Source: Clostridiaceae bacterium UBA4839 (GTDB lineage Bacteria > Bacillota > Clostridia > Clostridiales > Caloramatoraceae). From it: DNA of 14,698 nt. Shown here piece after piece: positions 6,905-13,378 of this stretch (position 1 is its first letter; each line of letters begins with the position of its first letter). The position numbers were made by a program, and so were the translations under genes. The notes beneath the pieces are model-generated. The model had not been told where the DNA came from, ran no database searches, and saw only the letters and a program-made list of their open reading frames with translations. The stretch lies in the NCBI GenBank assembly GCA_002400085.1, contig DHEX01000113.1, positions 16,204 to 30,901 on the forward strand, written 5' to 3'.

Positions 6905-7011
6905 CTCTTAAGCTTTAGCTTACCACTGAAACTTCGGTGGGGGGCTTTGCCCGCCGAAGCAGAAAAGCAAAACTCCACCTTATAGAAGAATGGAGTTCTG
7001 AAAATAAATAA
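6905..7011. repeat. Structured repeat, copy 2
   Basis: This has the same organisation as 4324-4444: CTCTTAAGCTTTAGCTTACC, then CTTCGG, a hairpin (GGGC-TTT-GCCC nested in CTTCGG/CCGAAG), the constant block GCAGAAAAGCAAA, CCACCTTATA, a closing stem AACTCCA/TGGAGTT, and TGAAAATA. The outer 33 bases differ at five positions between copies, while the hairpin interiors differ much more yet still pair. The right terminal inverted repeat is missing; the sequence passes straight into the terminator of the DUF4097-type gene. Confidence 0.7.
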
Positions 7012-7032
7012 ACCGACAATGTCGGTTTATTT
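7001..7032 (-). terminator. Rho-independent terminator of the sigma-factor operon
   Basis: The arms AAATAAACCGAC (7006-7017) and GTCGGTTTATTT (7021-7032) are complementary, with a 3-base loop. On the minus strand the stem is followed by ATTTTC after its own A/T-rich base. It overlaps the stop codon of the last operon gene. Confidence 0.75.
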
Positions 7033-8433
7033 TAATGAAATGCTGCCATTTCTATTTTTTATATTAATATTTGTATTTACATTTCCTATCCTTTGTTCAA
7101 TAGATTCTTCATTGGCATCCTTTTTAATATTTAAGTTTAAGCTGCTGTTGATATTTCCATACTTTGTATAAATACTAAAGTTCCCTTCTTGACTTTTAGG
7201 AATACTTAAATCTATGTTGCCGTATTCGTTTACTATGTCTATATTCCCTTTTAAAACTTTACTGCTTTCCAAAGTTATATGCCCATTTTTATCACTTATA
7301 GTTACTGAGTCCTTTGGATTTGTAATGCTAATATTTCCATACTTGTTTTCTATATTTATCCCCTTACCTATATCCTTGATGCTAATATCCCCATTTTCAT
7401 CGCTAAGCCTTAAGCTGCCCGATACATTTATAGCGTCAACTTCTGAGTACTTTGTATCTATTACAGCATTTCCACCCACATTATCTAATTTTATATTTCC
7501 ATTTTTATTTGTTATTTCTGCATCACTTTTTACATTTTTAGCTGTAACATCTGCATACTCATTTTCAACCTTTAATGAATTAACACCTTTAACATCTATA
7601 TTACCATTTCTATTATATATCTTTGTGTCTCCTGAAACGTTAGATACATCTATATCCCCATAGGAATTTCTGGCCTCAAGATTACCCTTAACAGAATCTA
7701 TGCTTATTTCCCCATGAGTACATCCAATAGTAGTATTTTTAGTTATATCTGCAGCACTTACATTGCCATATTTATTATTTATTTCAACCTCAATGCCTTC
7801 AGGAATATATATAGTATAATTTACATTTATTCCGCTTATCTTCGTCCTATCTTCAAGATACTTTTGAATATCAGATTCCACCTTTAAAGTACTCTCATCA
7901 GTTATCTTTACAACTGAATCTGAAACCTGTTTTGCAAATTCCCTATCGTTATTTCTTATTTTTATATTTGCCTTAATACTTATTTCTTTTCCTTCACCTT
8001 TATTTACCCTTACATTTCCAAATTCATTTATTATAAGCAGCTTTTGCTTTCCAGCTGAATCAATTTTAAATTCTTTTTCATAAACATCTTCATTCTTGTA
8101 GTTAGTATTAAAATACGGCATATCTATTTTCAAGCTGAAGGGATAGCTCCTACTAATTTTTTGTCCACAATCAATGCCAAAGCTTACTAAAAGTATTACT
8201 ATAATAAAAAATATACTCCACCCATCAAATAGAGTCCTACTAGTTTCTGTTTCATTCTTTTTAAGATTCCCTGATAAAAGAATTTCAAGCCCAAAAATTA
8301 TAAATGTTAAAGGCCACCATTTCCCTATAAAAGCTGCTGCTGAGAATTTTAATATTTTACTTAATATTAATATAAGTCCATAAGAAACAAGCAAAACTCC
8401 AAGAGTAAATCTTCCAACCTTCCTCACTTTCAT
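7027..8433 (-). CDS. Membrane-anchored DUF4097-type beta-solenoid repeat protein
   Basis: The protein has 468 residues. The N-terminus has two membrane hairpins resembling LiaF/DUF5668 (residues 8-29, 34-54, with WWPLTFIIFGLEIL) and a third segment at 72-88, so the rest is likely outside the cell. Residues 130-210 are a beta-rich region. From residue 219 to the end runs a repeat of (N/T)xYG(N/D)(I/V) alternating with NxNG(N/D)I, each about 18 residues, typical of a DUF4097 right-handed beta-sheet stack. No catalytic motif is visible. It is the last gene of the sigma operon; its ATG overlaps the stop of the preceding gene (ATGA), with GGGGGTGAT upstream. It is probably the output or a structural sensor of the envelope response. 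The biochemical role of DUF4097 proteins is unknown. Confidence 0.85.
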   Translation of the reverse strand: MKVRKVGRFTLGVLLVSYGLILILSKILKFSAAAFIGKWWPLTFIIFGLEILLSGNLKKNETETSRTLFDGWSIFFIIVILLVSFGIDCGQKISRSYPFSLKIDMPYFNTNYKNEDVYEKEFKIDSAGKQKLLIINEFGNVRVNKGEGKEISIKANIKIRNNDREFAKQVSDSVVKITDESTLKVESDIQKYLEDRTKISGINVNYTIYIPEGIEVEINNKYGNVSAADITKNTTIGCTHGEISIDSVKGNLEARNSYGDIDVSNVSGDTKIYNRNGNIDVKGVNSLKVENEYADVTAKNVKSDAEITNKNGNIKLDNVGGNAVIDTKYSEVDAINVSGSLRLSDENGDISIKDIGKGINIENKYGNISITNPKDSVTISDKNGHITLESSKVLKGNIDIVNEYGNIDLSIPKSQEGNFSIYTKYGNINSSLNLNIKKDANEESIEQRIGNVNTNINIKNRNGSISLK

Positions 8434-9248
8434 TGTTTCAAATCACCCCCATCCGTATTGGATTTAGAAGAGTTAGAACTTTTAATGAGCTTTATCCCTA
8501 TAATTATAAAAAGAGCTGAAACTATTACAGTTTGAACGTACTCCCTTATATGATAGTCTATCATTTTTTCAATTTCAGGAAGTACAATTCTCTCAAAAAG
8601 TGCTATTATACCAATGACAATAAATGCATATCCCCATATCTTACTTTTATCTTTAGGCATAAGCTTTTCCTTATCAAGCCAAGAAAACATTGCTATATCC
8701 TCATCTGATAATTTTTCTTCACTATCTGCCTTGTACATTACATCAAAGATACTATAAAACCATATTATTGGCAGCATAATTAATAATATACTGATTTTCA
8801 GCCAATCCGATAGATATATACATAAAAAAAACGTAGTCATAAGCTCAAGGCCTTGGTTAAAAAGTTTTAAGTACATATGTCCTGCTCCGGGAACTACAGA
8901 TAGAAGCATAGCAATAATCTTTCTGTTTTGCTTTTTAACTTCATCACTATTATAATTATCATATAAATTACCTGAAGTGCCTTCAGGCTCAACACTTTTA
9001 AGCCTCATCTTATTAAGAAGTGACATACTGTCTACAAGTGATAAAAGCCATATTATAGGTAAAAATATTGCAATTACATCAGCCTTACTGAAACTAAAAA
9101 CTTCATCAAATAAAATAAGCATAAATATATCTGCAAAAAATGCAGTGAAAAATATTAAACCTCTTGACATAAACCCAAGATACATATGCCCCATACCAGG
9201 AACAAAGGATAATAGAAATGTAACAAATTTGCTTTTATTATTATTCAA
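8430..9248 (-). CDS. Polytopic membrane protein with two TM2-like repeats
   Basis: This 272-residue protein starts at TTG (9246-9248), preceded by AAGGGAGG at good spacing; no nearer ATG gives the conserved N-terminus. It contains an internal duplication of about 100 residues: SFVPGMGHMYLG (14-25) and LPIIWLLSLVDSM (63-75) recur as SVVPGAGHMYLK (117-128) and LPIIWFYSIFDVM (159-171). The GxGHxYLG signature resembles TM2-domain proteins. A further pair of membrane helices lies at 204-223 and 236-256, and the C-terminus is hydrophilic. It sits between the anti-sigma gene (14-base gap) and the DUF4097-type gene (4-base overlap). A role in the same envelope response, perhaps as signal transducer or partner of the repeat protein, is inferred from position only. 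Confidence 0.8.
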   Translation of the reverse strand: MNNNKSKFVTFLLSFVPGMGHMYLGFMSRGLIFFTAFFADIFMLILFDEVFSFSKADVIAIFLPIIWLLSLVDSMSLLNKMRLKSVEPEGTSGNLYDNYNSDEVKKQNRKIIAMLLSVVPGAGHMYLKLFNQGLELMTTFFLCIYLSDWLKISILLIMLPIIWFYSIFDVMYKADSEEKLSDEDIAMFSWLDKEKLMPKDKSKIWGYAFIVIGIIALFERIVLPEIEKMIDYHIREYVQTVIVSALFIIIGIKLIKSSNSSKSNTDGGDLKQ

Positions 9249-9262
9249 ACTAACAACCTCCC

Positions 9263-9712
9263 TTATTTTCCTTTATAATCTTTTAAATTTGAATTTTCGT
9301 TTAAAATTCTGTCTGTCCAGCCATTCATAAATACCTGCTCCATTTTGTTTACAGGATTTATAAAACTCTCTGTGATTTTAAGAACATTTGATTGATATGA
9401 ACTGAATACCCCTCTGGCTGTAAAAAATATAGTTATACAAGCAGCTGCTGCATAATATATAAATAAATCCGGAATATATCTTTTATTCTTTTTAATGGTT
9501 TTTTCTTCTTTATATATCTTATTCATAACTGAATCCGTAAAATTAGATGATACCGTTATTTCCTTTTTTGAAGCTTCATTTTCAAGGGTACTAAGGTAAA
9601 GTTCAAGACATTTATCACAGCTTAACATATGCTCTTCCATGTTGTCCCTTACTTCATCAGTAAGATTATTATCTATATAATCCTGCCATTCAGTTAAATT
9701 ATAATGTCTCAT
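9263..9712 (-). CDS. Anti-sigma factor with zinc-finger (zf-HC2) domain
   Basis: This 149-residue single-pass membrane protein has an N-terminal zinc-binding anti-sigma motif, EEHMLSCDKC, with His28, Cys32 and Cys35 in the H-x3-C-x2-C spacing. A basic stretch follows at 73-78 and one hydrophobic segment (about 80-101, YYAAAACITIFF). The remaining ~45 residues would be outside the cell. Zinc anti-sigma factors of this kind hold the ECF sigma factor at the membrane until a signal releases it. The gene overlaps the end of the sigma gene by 14 bases, with GGAGGAAGAG inside the sigma coding sequence as its ribosome-binding site, indicating coupled translation and balanced production. Confidence 0.9.
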   Translation of the reverse strand: MRHYNLTEWQDYIDNNLTDEVRDNMEEHMLSCDKCLELYLSTLENEASKKEITVSSNFTDSVMNKIYKEEKTIKKNKRYIPDLFIYYAAAACITIFFTARGVFSSYQSNVLKITESFINPVNKMEQVFMNGWTDRILNENSNLKDYKGK

Positions 9713-10259
9713 TCTCTTCCTCCTCCCACTTTTCTCTTAAAATTTTTCTACCTCTGTATAATCTCGATTCTACAGTTTTTATGCTTACGTTTTCTTCCCT
9801 TGCAATTTCCTCATAGGTTTTACCCTGCATATAGTATTTTTTTATTGTTGAAATATACACTTCCGGAAGTGTATACAGTATGTTTCTAAGCCTTTCTTTA
9901 TCCTCATTTTCTATAATTTTTTCTATTATAGGTTTGTCATCTGCAATTATGTATAAATTTTCATCTTCTATATTTACTTCATGAATAAGCTTTTTCTTCA
10001 TTTTCCTCTTATAATCTATACATTTATTGGCAGCAATCCTGCCCATCCATGTTTTAAATCCTCTAAACTCATAGCTTTTAAGGGAGCGGTAGACTTCTAT
10101 AAAAGCCTCCTGTGCCATGTTTTCTGCTTCATCTTTATCCCTCAATATATTAAAACATATTGCAAAAATATATGCTTTATATATTTCAACAAGCTGCCTA
10201 AATGCTTCGCTGTTTCCATTTTGAGCAGCTTGAATTAGTTTCATATATTTTTCTTCCAT
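9699..10259 (-). CDS. ECF-type RNA polymerase sigma factor
   Basis: The protein has 186 residues from the ATG at 10259, which follows AAAGGAGGGGG; the frame can be extended to an ATG at 10307, but that has no ribosome-binding site. Region 2 spans about residues 20-87 (FRQLVEIYKAYIFAICF, DKDEAENMAQEAFIEVYRSL, FKTWMGRIAANKCIDYKRK), including core binding and -10 recognition. Region 4 spans about 122-176 (LPEVYISTIKKYYMQGKTYEEIA, helix-turn-helix VSIKTVESRLYRGRKIL), for -35 recognition. Regions 1 and 3 are absent, as expected of the ECF group; the sequence is of the SigW/SigV/RpoE-like kind. It heads the operon with its own anti-sigma factor directly behind it, so it most likely transcribes this operon itself. 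Confidence 0.92.
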   Translation of the reverse strand: MEEKYMKLIQAAQNGNSEAFRQLVEIYKAYIFAICFNILRDKDEAENMAQEAFIEVYRSLKSYEFRGFKTWMGRIAANKCIDYKRKMKKKLIHEVNIEDENLYIIADDKPIIEKIIENEDKERLRNILYTLPEVYISTIKKYYMQGKTYEEIAREENVSIKTVESRLYRGRKILREKWEEEENETL

Positions 10260-10305
10260 AGCCCCCTCCTTTCCCCGCTTACTAATATAGACGTTAATAA
10301 TTCCC

Positions 10306-10311
10306 ATTATA
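10306..10311 (-). promoter_or_regulatory. Possible -10 element for the sigma operon
   Basis: A perfect TATAAT followed by GGG lies 47 bases before the sigma-factor start codon on the minus strand. The bases 17-18 upstream (AATCCT / GAATCC) do not match TTGACA, and no obvious ECF GGAAC/CGTC pair is present at the right spacing. Confidence 0.3.
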
Positions 10312-10372
10312 CTGCATTAATTTTTAAAAGGATTCATATATAGAGATATGTTAAATTCTGACCTATAATGCT

Positions 10373-10400
10373 ATAAAGGAACGCATTAGCGTTCCTTTAT
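10373..10400. terminator. Palindrome at the end of the Nudix gene
   Basis: ATAAAGGAACGC and GCGTTCCTTTAT pair perfectly over 12 bp around a 4-base loop that contains the Nudix stop codon. There is no long T-run after it on either strand, so termination may be partial and some transcription may continue into the sigma operon. Confidence 0.6.
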
Positions 10401-10796
10401 AAATTTATATGCACTTTTTAAAAGCTCCCTTGTGTTGTCGTAGGAGACAGCTTTTAATGCTTCCTCATACTGAAGCCACTGATAATCTTCAATTTCTTCT
10501 ATTTGATAATTTACTTTGCCATCTTCCGCTTTAGCTACAAAAAATACCACTTCTTTTATAACGCCCTCCTTTGGAGAGTATTCCATCGTATACCTAAAAT
10601 CACCCATTATTTTAACATTAAGACCTGATTCCTCAAAAACTTCTCTTAGTGCTGTTTCATGTTCAGTTTCATCATTTTCTACATGTCCCTTAGGAAAACC
10701 CCAATGACCGCCATTTATATGCTTTAAAATTAAGAATTCCATTTTATCATTATTAATTCTATAAACTACAGCACCGCAAGATTTTTCATGTTTCAT
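10386..10796 (-). CDS. Nudix hydrolase, Ap4A hydrolase-like
   Basis: The protein has 136 residues from the ATG at 10796, chosen because GAAGGGG lies just upstream and because family members begin KHEKSCGAVVYR; an in-frame ATG at 10826 has no ribosome-binding site. A complete Nudix box spans residues 37-59: GHVENDE, then TEHETAL, then REVFEESGL, matching GX5EX7REUXEEXGU with the metal-binding glutamates present. HWGFPKGHVE and the early SCGAVV are typical of bis(5'-nucleosyl)-tetraphosphatases of Firmicutes. It would cleave a nucleoside diphosphate linked to another moiety in the cytosol; Ap4A is the likeliest substrate by family resemblance only. It faces the coat-protein gene head to head across 132 bases. 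Confidence 0.88.
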   Translation of the reverse strand: MKHEKSCGAVVYRINNDKMEFLILKHINGGHWGFPKGHVENDETEHETALREVFEESGLNVKIMGDFRYTMEYSPKEGVIKEVVFFVAKAEDGKVNYQIEEIEDYQWLQYEEALKAVSYDNTRELLKSAYKFIKER

Positions 10797-10928
10797 ACTA
10801 CCCCTTCTTTCGCTATTTATATGCAAAAAATGAAATAATGTTCATATTAATTATACTTTTTTAAAATTTATTTATCTATGGAATAATTTTTTAAATTTAA
10901 CTAAAAATAAGCTTAGGAGGTGTTTTAC

Positions 10929-11456
10929 ATGAGCGTAAATTTATCACAAAAAGAAAGATCACTATTAACTGATTTAAAGGGTCATGAAGAAGTTTGCATA
11001 GAAAAATATTCTAACTATGCAAATCAAGCAAATGACCCAGAATTAAAAAATATGTTCAATACTCATGAAAGCGATGAAAAAGATCATCTTAACACAATTA
11101 ACCAAATTTTATCAGGAACTGTCCCATCTATGGGGGCAGGAGGAGGGGTAGGAGGAGGGGCAGGAGCAGCTGGAACATCAGGGACATCGAGGACAGCAGG
11201 GACAGCTATGCCTAAAACTTCAAATATGCAAAGTCAAGGAAAATCTACAGGTATGAATAATGCAGATGCTTCCTCCCTTTGTAAGGACCTGCTTATGACA
11301 GAAAAATATGTTTCAAATTCTTATGACACTTCTATATTTGAATTTAAAGATACTGGTGTCAGAGACGCTCTAAACCATATACAAAAAGAAGAACAAAAGC
11401 ATGGAGAAGATTTATATAACTATATGGCTAAAAATAATATGTACAATATGCAGTAA
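10929..11456 (+). CDS. CotF-like spore coat protein (ferritin-like fold)
   Basis: The protein has 175 residues from the ATG at 10929, which has AGGAGGTG six bases upstream (an upstream in-frame GTG overlaps that site and is not the start). Two helical halves (about 5-62 and 113-170) carry ferritin-like/CotF features: LLTDLKGHEEVCIEKYSNYA, HESDEKDHLNTINQIL, then DLLMTEKYVSNSYDTSIFEF and HIQKEEQKHGEDLYNYM. Between them is a low-complexity linker (about 63-112) rich in Gly, Ala, Thr and Ser (VPSMGAGGGVGGG...). CotF proteins are coat components; whether this one binds metal is unknown, though Glu and His residues that could do so are present. The C-terminus is Met/Asn/Tyr rich, common in coat proteins. 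No clear sporulation promoter could be fixed. A small gene follows after 33 bases. Confidence 0.85.
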   Translation: MSVNLSQKERSLLTDLKGHEEVCIEKYSNYANQANDPELKNMFNTHESDEKDHLNTINQILSGTVPSMGAGGGVGGGAGAAGTSGTSRTAGTAMPKTSNMQSQGKSTGMNNADASSLCKDLLMTEKYVSNSYDTSIFEFKDTGVRDALNHIQKEEQKHGEDLYNYMAKNNMYNMQ

Positions 11457-11489
11457 AAATATTGTATATATAGCATTGGGGGTATAAAA

Positions 11490-11735
11490 TTGGCGAAGGA
11501 TTTAAATAAAGAAAAGCATCAAGAAGAAAATGCCAACAGGATTGATGAAATAGTAAACATTGCTGAAAAACATGCACGAACAGAAAGGCACTTAGAAAAA
11601 GATCTTCCTTTTACGTCAGATAGAGCTGTTAAAAATGCAGAGGAAATTCAAAAAGAAAGAGAAACTAAAATAGAACATCTTAAAGACATTGTAGCTTATG
11701 GAGATCATAGTGAAGACAATAAGGATAATATTTAA
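11490..11735 (+). CDS. Small charged protein of unknown function behind the coat gene
   Basis: This 81-residue protein starts at TTG (11490-11492), seven bases after a GGGGG tract. It is highly charged (Lys, Glu, Asp), with no signal peptide, membrane segment or cysteine. A predicted helical stretch runs from KEKHQEEN through NIAEKHARTERHLEKD, then FTSDRAVKNAEEIQKERETKIEHLKDIV. I do not recognise the family with certainty. The 33-base gap behind the CotF-like gene suggests co-transcription, and hence a sporulation role, but that is inference. It is followed by the T-box promoter; no strong terminator is visible between them. Confidence 0.7.
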   Translation: MAKDLNKEKHQEENANRIDEIVNIAEKHARTERHLEKDLPFTSDRAVKNAEEIQKERETKIEHLKDIVAYGDHSEDNKDNI

Positions 11736-11770
11736 TAACTCATGCAGACTTATCCTGCCAGGAATTTCTA

Positions 11771-11799
11771 TTGACATATTTTAGCTAAAAGTATATTAT
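11771..11799 (+). promoter_or_regulatory. Sigma-A promoter of trpS
   Basis: A perfect TTGACA (11771-11776), a 17-base spacer and TATTAT (11794-11799, one mismatch) precede the T-box leader. Confidence 0.85.
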
Positions 11800-11805
11800 A
11801 TATTA

Positions 11806-12062
11806 ATATATAGTAAATCCTATGAAAAGAAGCAAGTAAGTTTGAATACATGCTCAAAGAGAGCTGCAGAGAGTGAAATTGCAGCAGTTATGCTCAAACT
11901 GAATGGGTCTTTAAGGAGTTAGGTGAAAATAAGTAGCCTAAAACGTATGCTCCACGTTACAGGAGCAGGATATGATTGTATCTTAAGAGAGGGATTTTAT
12001 CCCTGAATTTAGGTGGTACCGCGATATTTCGCCCTATGGATTTTTCCATAGGGCGTTTATTT
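11806..12062 (+). promoter_or_regulatory. Tryptophan T-box leader (tRNA-sensing riboswitch)
   Basis: This is a complete T-box. Stem I contains an AGTA S-turn (in AAGCAAGTAAG near 11840), the pairing AGTTTGA/TCAAACT, a distal GCTGCA/TGCAGC arm and, on the 3' side, GAA followed by the specifier TGG (11904-11906), the Trp codon. A GCTCC/GGAGC hairpin lies near 11950-11975. The T-box sequence AGGTGGTACCGCG is at 12011-12023. The antiterminator forms AGG/CCT and GCG/CGC around the TGGTACC bulge, and its 3' half is the 5' half of the terminator. Uncharged tRNA-Trp is expected to stabilise the antiterminator and allow trpS transcription. Confidence 0.95.
12030..12062 (+). terminator. T-box-controlled terminator
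   Basis: An 11-bp perfect stem (CGCCCTATGGA / TCCATAGGGCG, loop TTTT) is followed by TTTATTTTAT. It is mutually exclusive with the T-box antiterminator. Confidence 0.95.
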
Positions 12063-12091
12063 TATATAAATTAAAAAGGAGGATTATTAAC

Positions 12092-13090
12092 ATGGATGAA
12101 AAAAAGAAAGTTCTTTTTAGCGCAATAAAACCATCAGGAGATTTAACTCTTGGAAACTATCTTGGAGCTATAAAAAGCTGGGTAAAAATTCAAGACGATT
12201 ATGATTCATATTTTTGTGTAGCAGACCTTCATGCAATAACTGTAAGACAAGAGCCAAAAGATTTAAGATTTAGAACTCTTGAAATACTTGCTATATATAT
12301 AGCGTCAGGCATTGATCCTGAAAAATGCACACTTTTTATACAATCCCATGTGCCTGCTCACTGCGAAGCAGGATGGCTTTTAAGCTGCTTTACCTATATG
12401 GGAGAGCTAAGCCGTATGACTCAGTTTAAAGATAAATCCAAAAAATTAGGCGACAGCATAAGTGCAGGACTTTTTAACTATCCAGTTCTAATGGCAGCTG
12501 ATATATTGATTTATAACTCTGATTTAGTTCCTGTAGGAAAAGATCAGCAGCAGCATTTAGAGCTTGCAAGAGATATTGCTATAAGATTTAATAACCTTTA
12601 CAGCCCTACGTTTACTATCCCAGAAGGCTATACCCCTGAATCTGGAGCTAAGATAATGGATCTTCAAGACCCAACGAAAAAAATGTCAAAATCAGAGGAA
12701 AACCCAAATGGATATATTTTAATCTTAGACAAACCAGAGGTAATAAGGAAAAAAATCTCAAGAGCAGTTACAGACACCGTTGGTACTGTTAAATACTGCG
12801 ATGAGCAGCCAGGAATTAAAAACCTTATAAACATTTTAAGCGCTACTACAGGAAAAACTCCTTCAGAAATTGAAAAGAGTTATGAAGGAAAAGGATATGC
12901 ACAGTTTAAAGAAGATGTAGCTGATGCAATTATAAATGAGCTGTCTCCAATACAAGAAAAAGTAAATGAGCTTCTTAAAAATAAGGATTACCTTGAAGGA
13001 ATCTATAAAAAAGGTGCAGAAAAGGCTAGCTATGTAGCAGCAAAAACTTTAAGAAAGATGCAAAAAAAGATAGGATTTATACCAAGGTAA
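12092..13090 (+). CDS. trpS: Tryptophanyl-tRNA synthetase
   Basis: This 332-residue class I aminoacyl-tRNA synthetase is of full family length. The first signature, equivalent to HIGH, is in PSGDLTLGNYLGA (residues 14-26), and the second is KMSKS at 197-201. Other typical TrpS blocks are ADLHAIT (44-50), GLFNYPVLMAADILIY (126-141) and VPVGKDQQQHLELARDI (146-162). It charges tRNA-Trp with tryptophan using ATP in the cytosol. The ATG follows AAGGAGG at proper spacing. Expression is set by the T-box immediately upstream, whose specifier codon is UGG. It appears monocistronic and ends toward a converging gene. Confidence 0.98.
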   Translation: MDEKKKVLFSAIKPSGDLTLGNYLGAIKSWVKIQDDYDSYFCVADLHAITVRQEPKDLRFRTLEILAIYIASGIDPEKCTLFIQSHVPAHCEAGWLLSCFTYMGELSRMTQFKDKSKKLGDSISAGLFNYPVLMAADILIYNSDLVPVGKDQQQHLELARDIAIRFNNLYSPTFTIPEGYTPESGAKIMDLQDPTKKMSKSEENPNGYILILDKPEVIRKKISRAVTDTVGTVKYCDEQPGIKNLINILSATTGKTPSEIEKSYEGKGYAQFKEDVADAIINELSPIQEKVNELLKNKDYLEGIYKKGAEKASYVAAKTLRKMQKKIGFIPR

Positions 13091-13160
13091 GGCGATTCTT
13101 AAAAAAGCAAATCCAGGAGCATAACGGAGCTGTTGTAAAATAACATGATTATGAAAAGTG

Positions 13161-13306
13161 GTAGGGAACGGTCTTGACCGTTCCGTTGAGGACGAACGAA
13201 ATTTTGGGGAACGGAACGGTGCCAACACCTAGTAGCAGTTCCCTTCTGTAACATTTGCAGGACAATCTAAATTTGGTGCGGCGGAACGGTCAAGACCGTT
13301 CCCTAC
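13161..13306. repeat. REP-like inverted pair (25-bp repeats in opposite orientation)
   Basis: Positions 13161-13185 and 13282-13306 are exact reverse complements of each other over 25 bases. Each copy is itself a palindrome with 9-bp arms (GGAACGGTC / GACCGTTCC) around two bases and carries GTAGGG on its outer side. The 96 bases between include a partial third copy (GGGGAACGGAACGG, 13207-13220). The arrangement resembles BIME-type elements mobilised by REP-associated tyrosine transposases. No transposase is in the window. The GC content is clearly higher than in the surroundings. Confidence 0.7.
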
Positions 13307-13345
13307 AGTTTACCCGGCACCTTTTACCTTAAGTATCAAAGTAAA

Positions 13346-13378
13346 TGGGGGGCTATTTAAATAGCGGCCCCTATTTTT
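13346..13378. terminator. Bidirectional terminator between trpS and the lipoprotein gene
   Basis: The palindrome GCTATTTAAATAGC (13353-13366) is flanked by a G-tract on the left and GGCCCC on the right, allowing an extended stem with small bulges. On the plus strand it is followed by TATTTTT. The T-run on the minus strand is poorer (ATTTACTTT). It lies directly beside the stop codon of the minus-strand gene. Confidence 0.6.

Noticed and set aside
4324..7011. CRISPR-like array
   Set aside because: Only two copies, about 2.5 kb apart with a gene between, and diverged inside; no spacers or cas genes.
7214..7663. 149-codon open frame on the plus strand
   Set aside because: It lies wholly antisense to the repeat region of the DUF4097-type gene; the repeated codons of that gene leave the opposite frame open. 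There is no ribosome-binding site and no family resemblance.
8977..9330. 117-codon open frame on the plus strand
   Set aside because: It is antisense to the membrane-protein and anti-sigma genes, whose assignments are firm, and has no start signal.
10260..10307. N-terminal extension of the sigma factor from an ATG at 10307
   Set aside because: The extension crosses the strong AGGAGG site that serves the ATG at 10259 and has no site of its own; ECF sigma factors start close to the region 2 helix.
11740..11765. Weak hairpin GCAG/CTGC after the 81-residue gene as a terminator
   Set aside because: The stem is only four bases and no T-run follows; a functional terminator cannot be supported.
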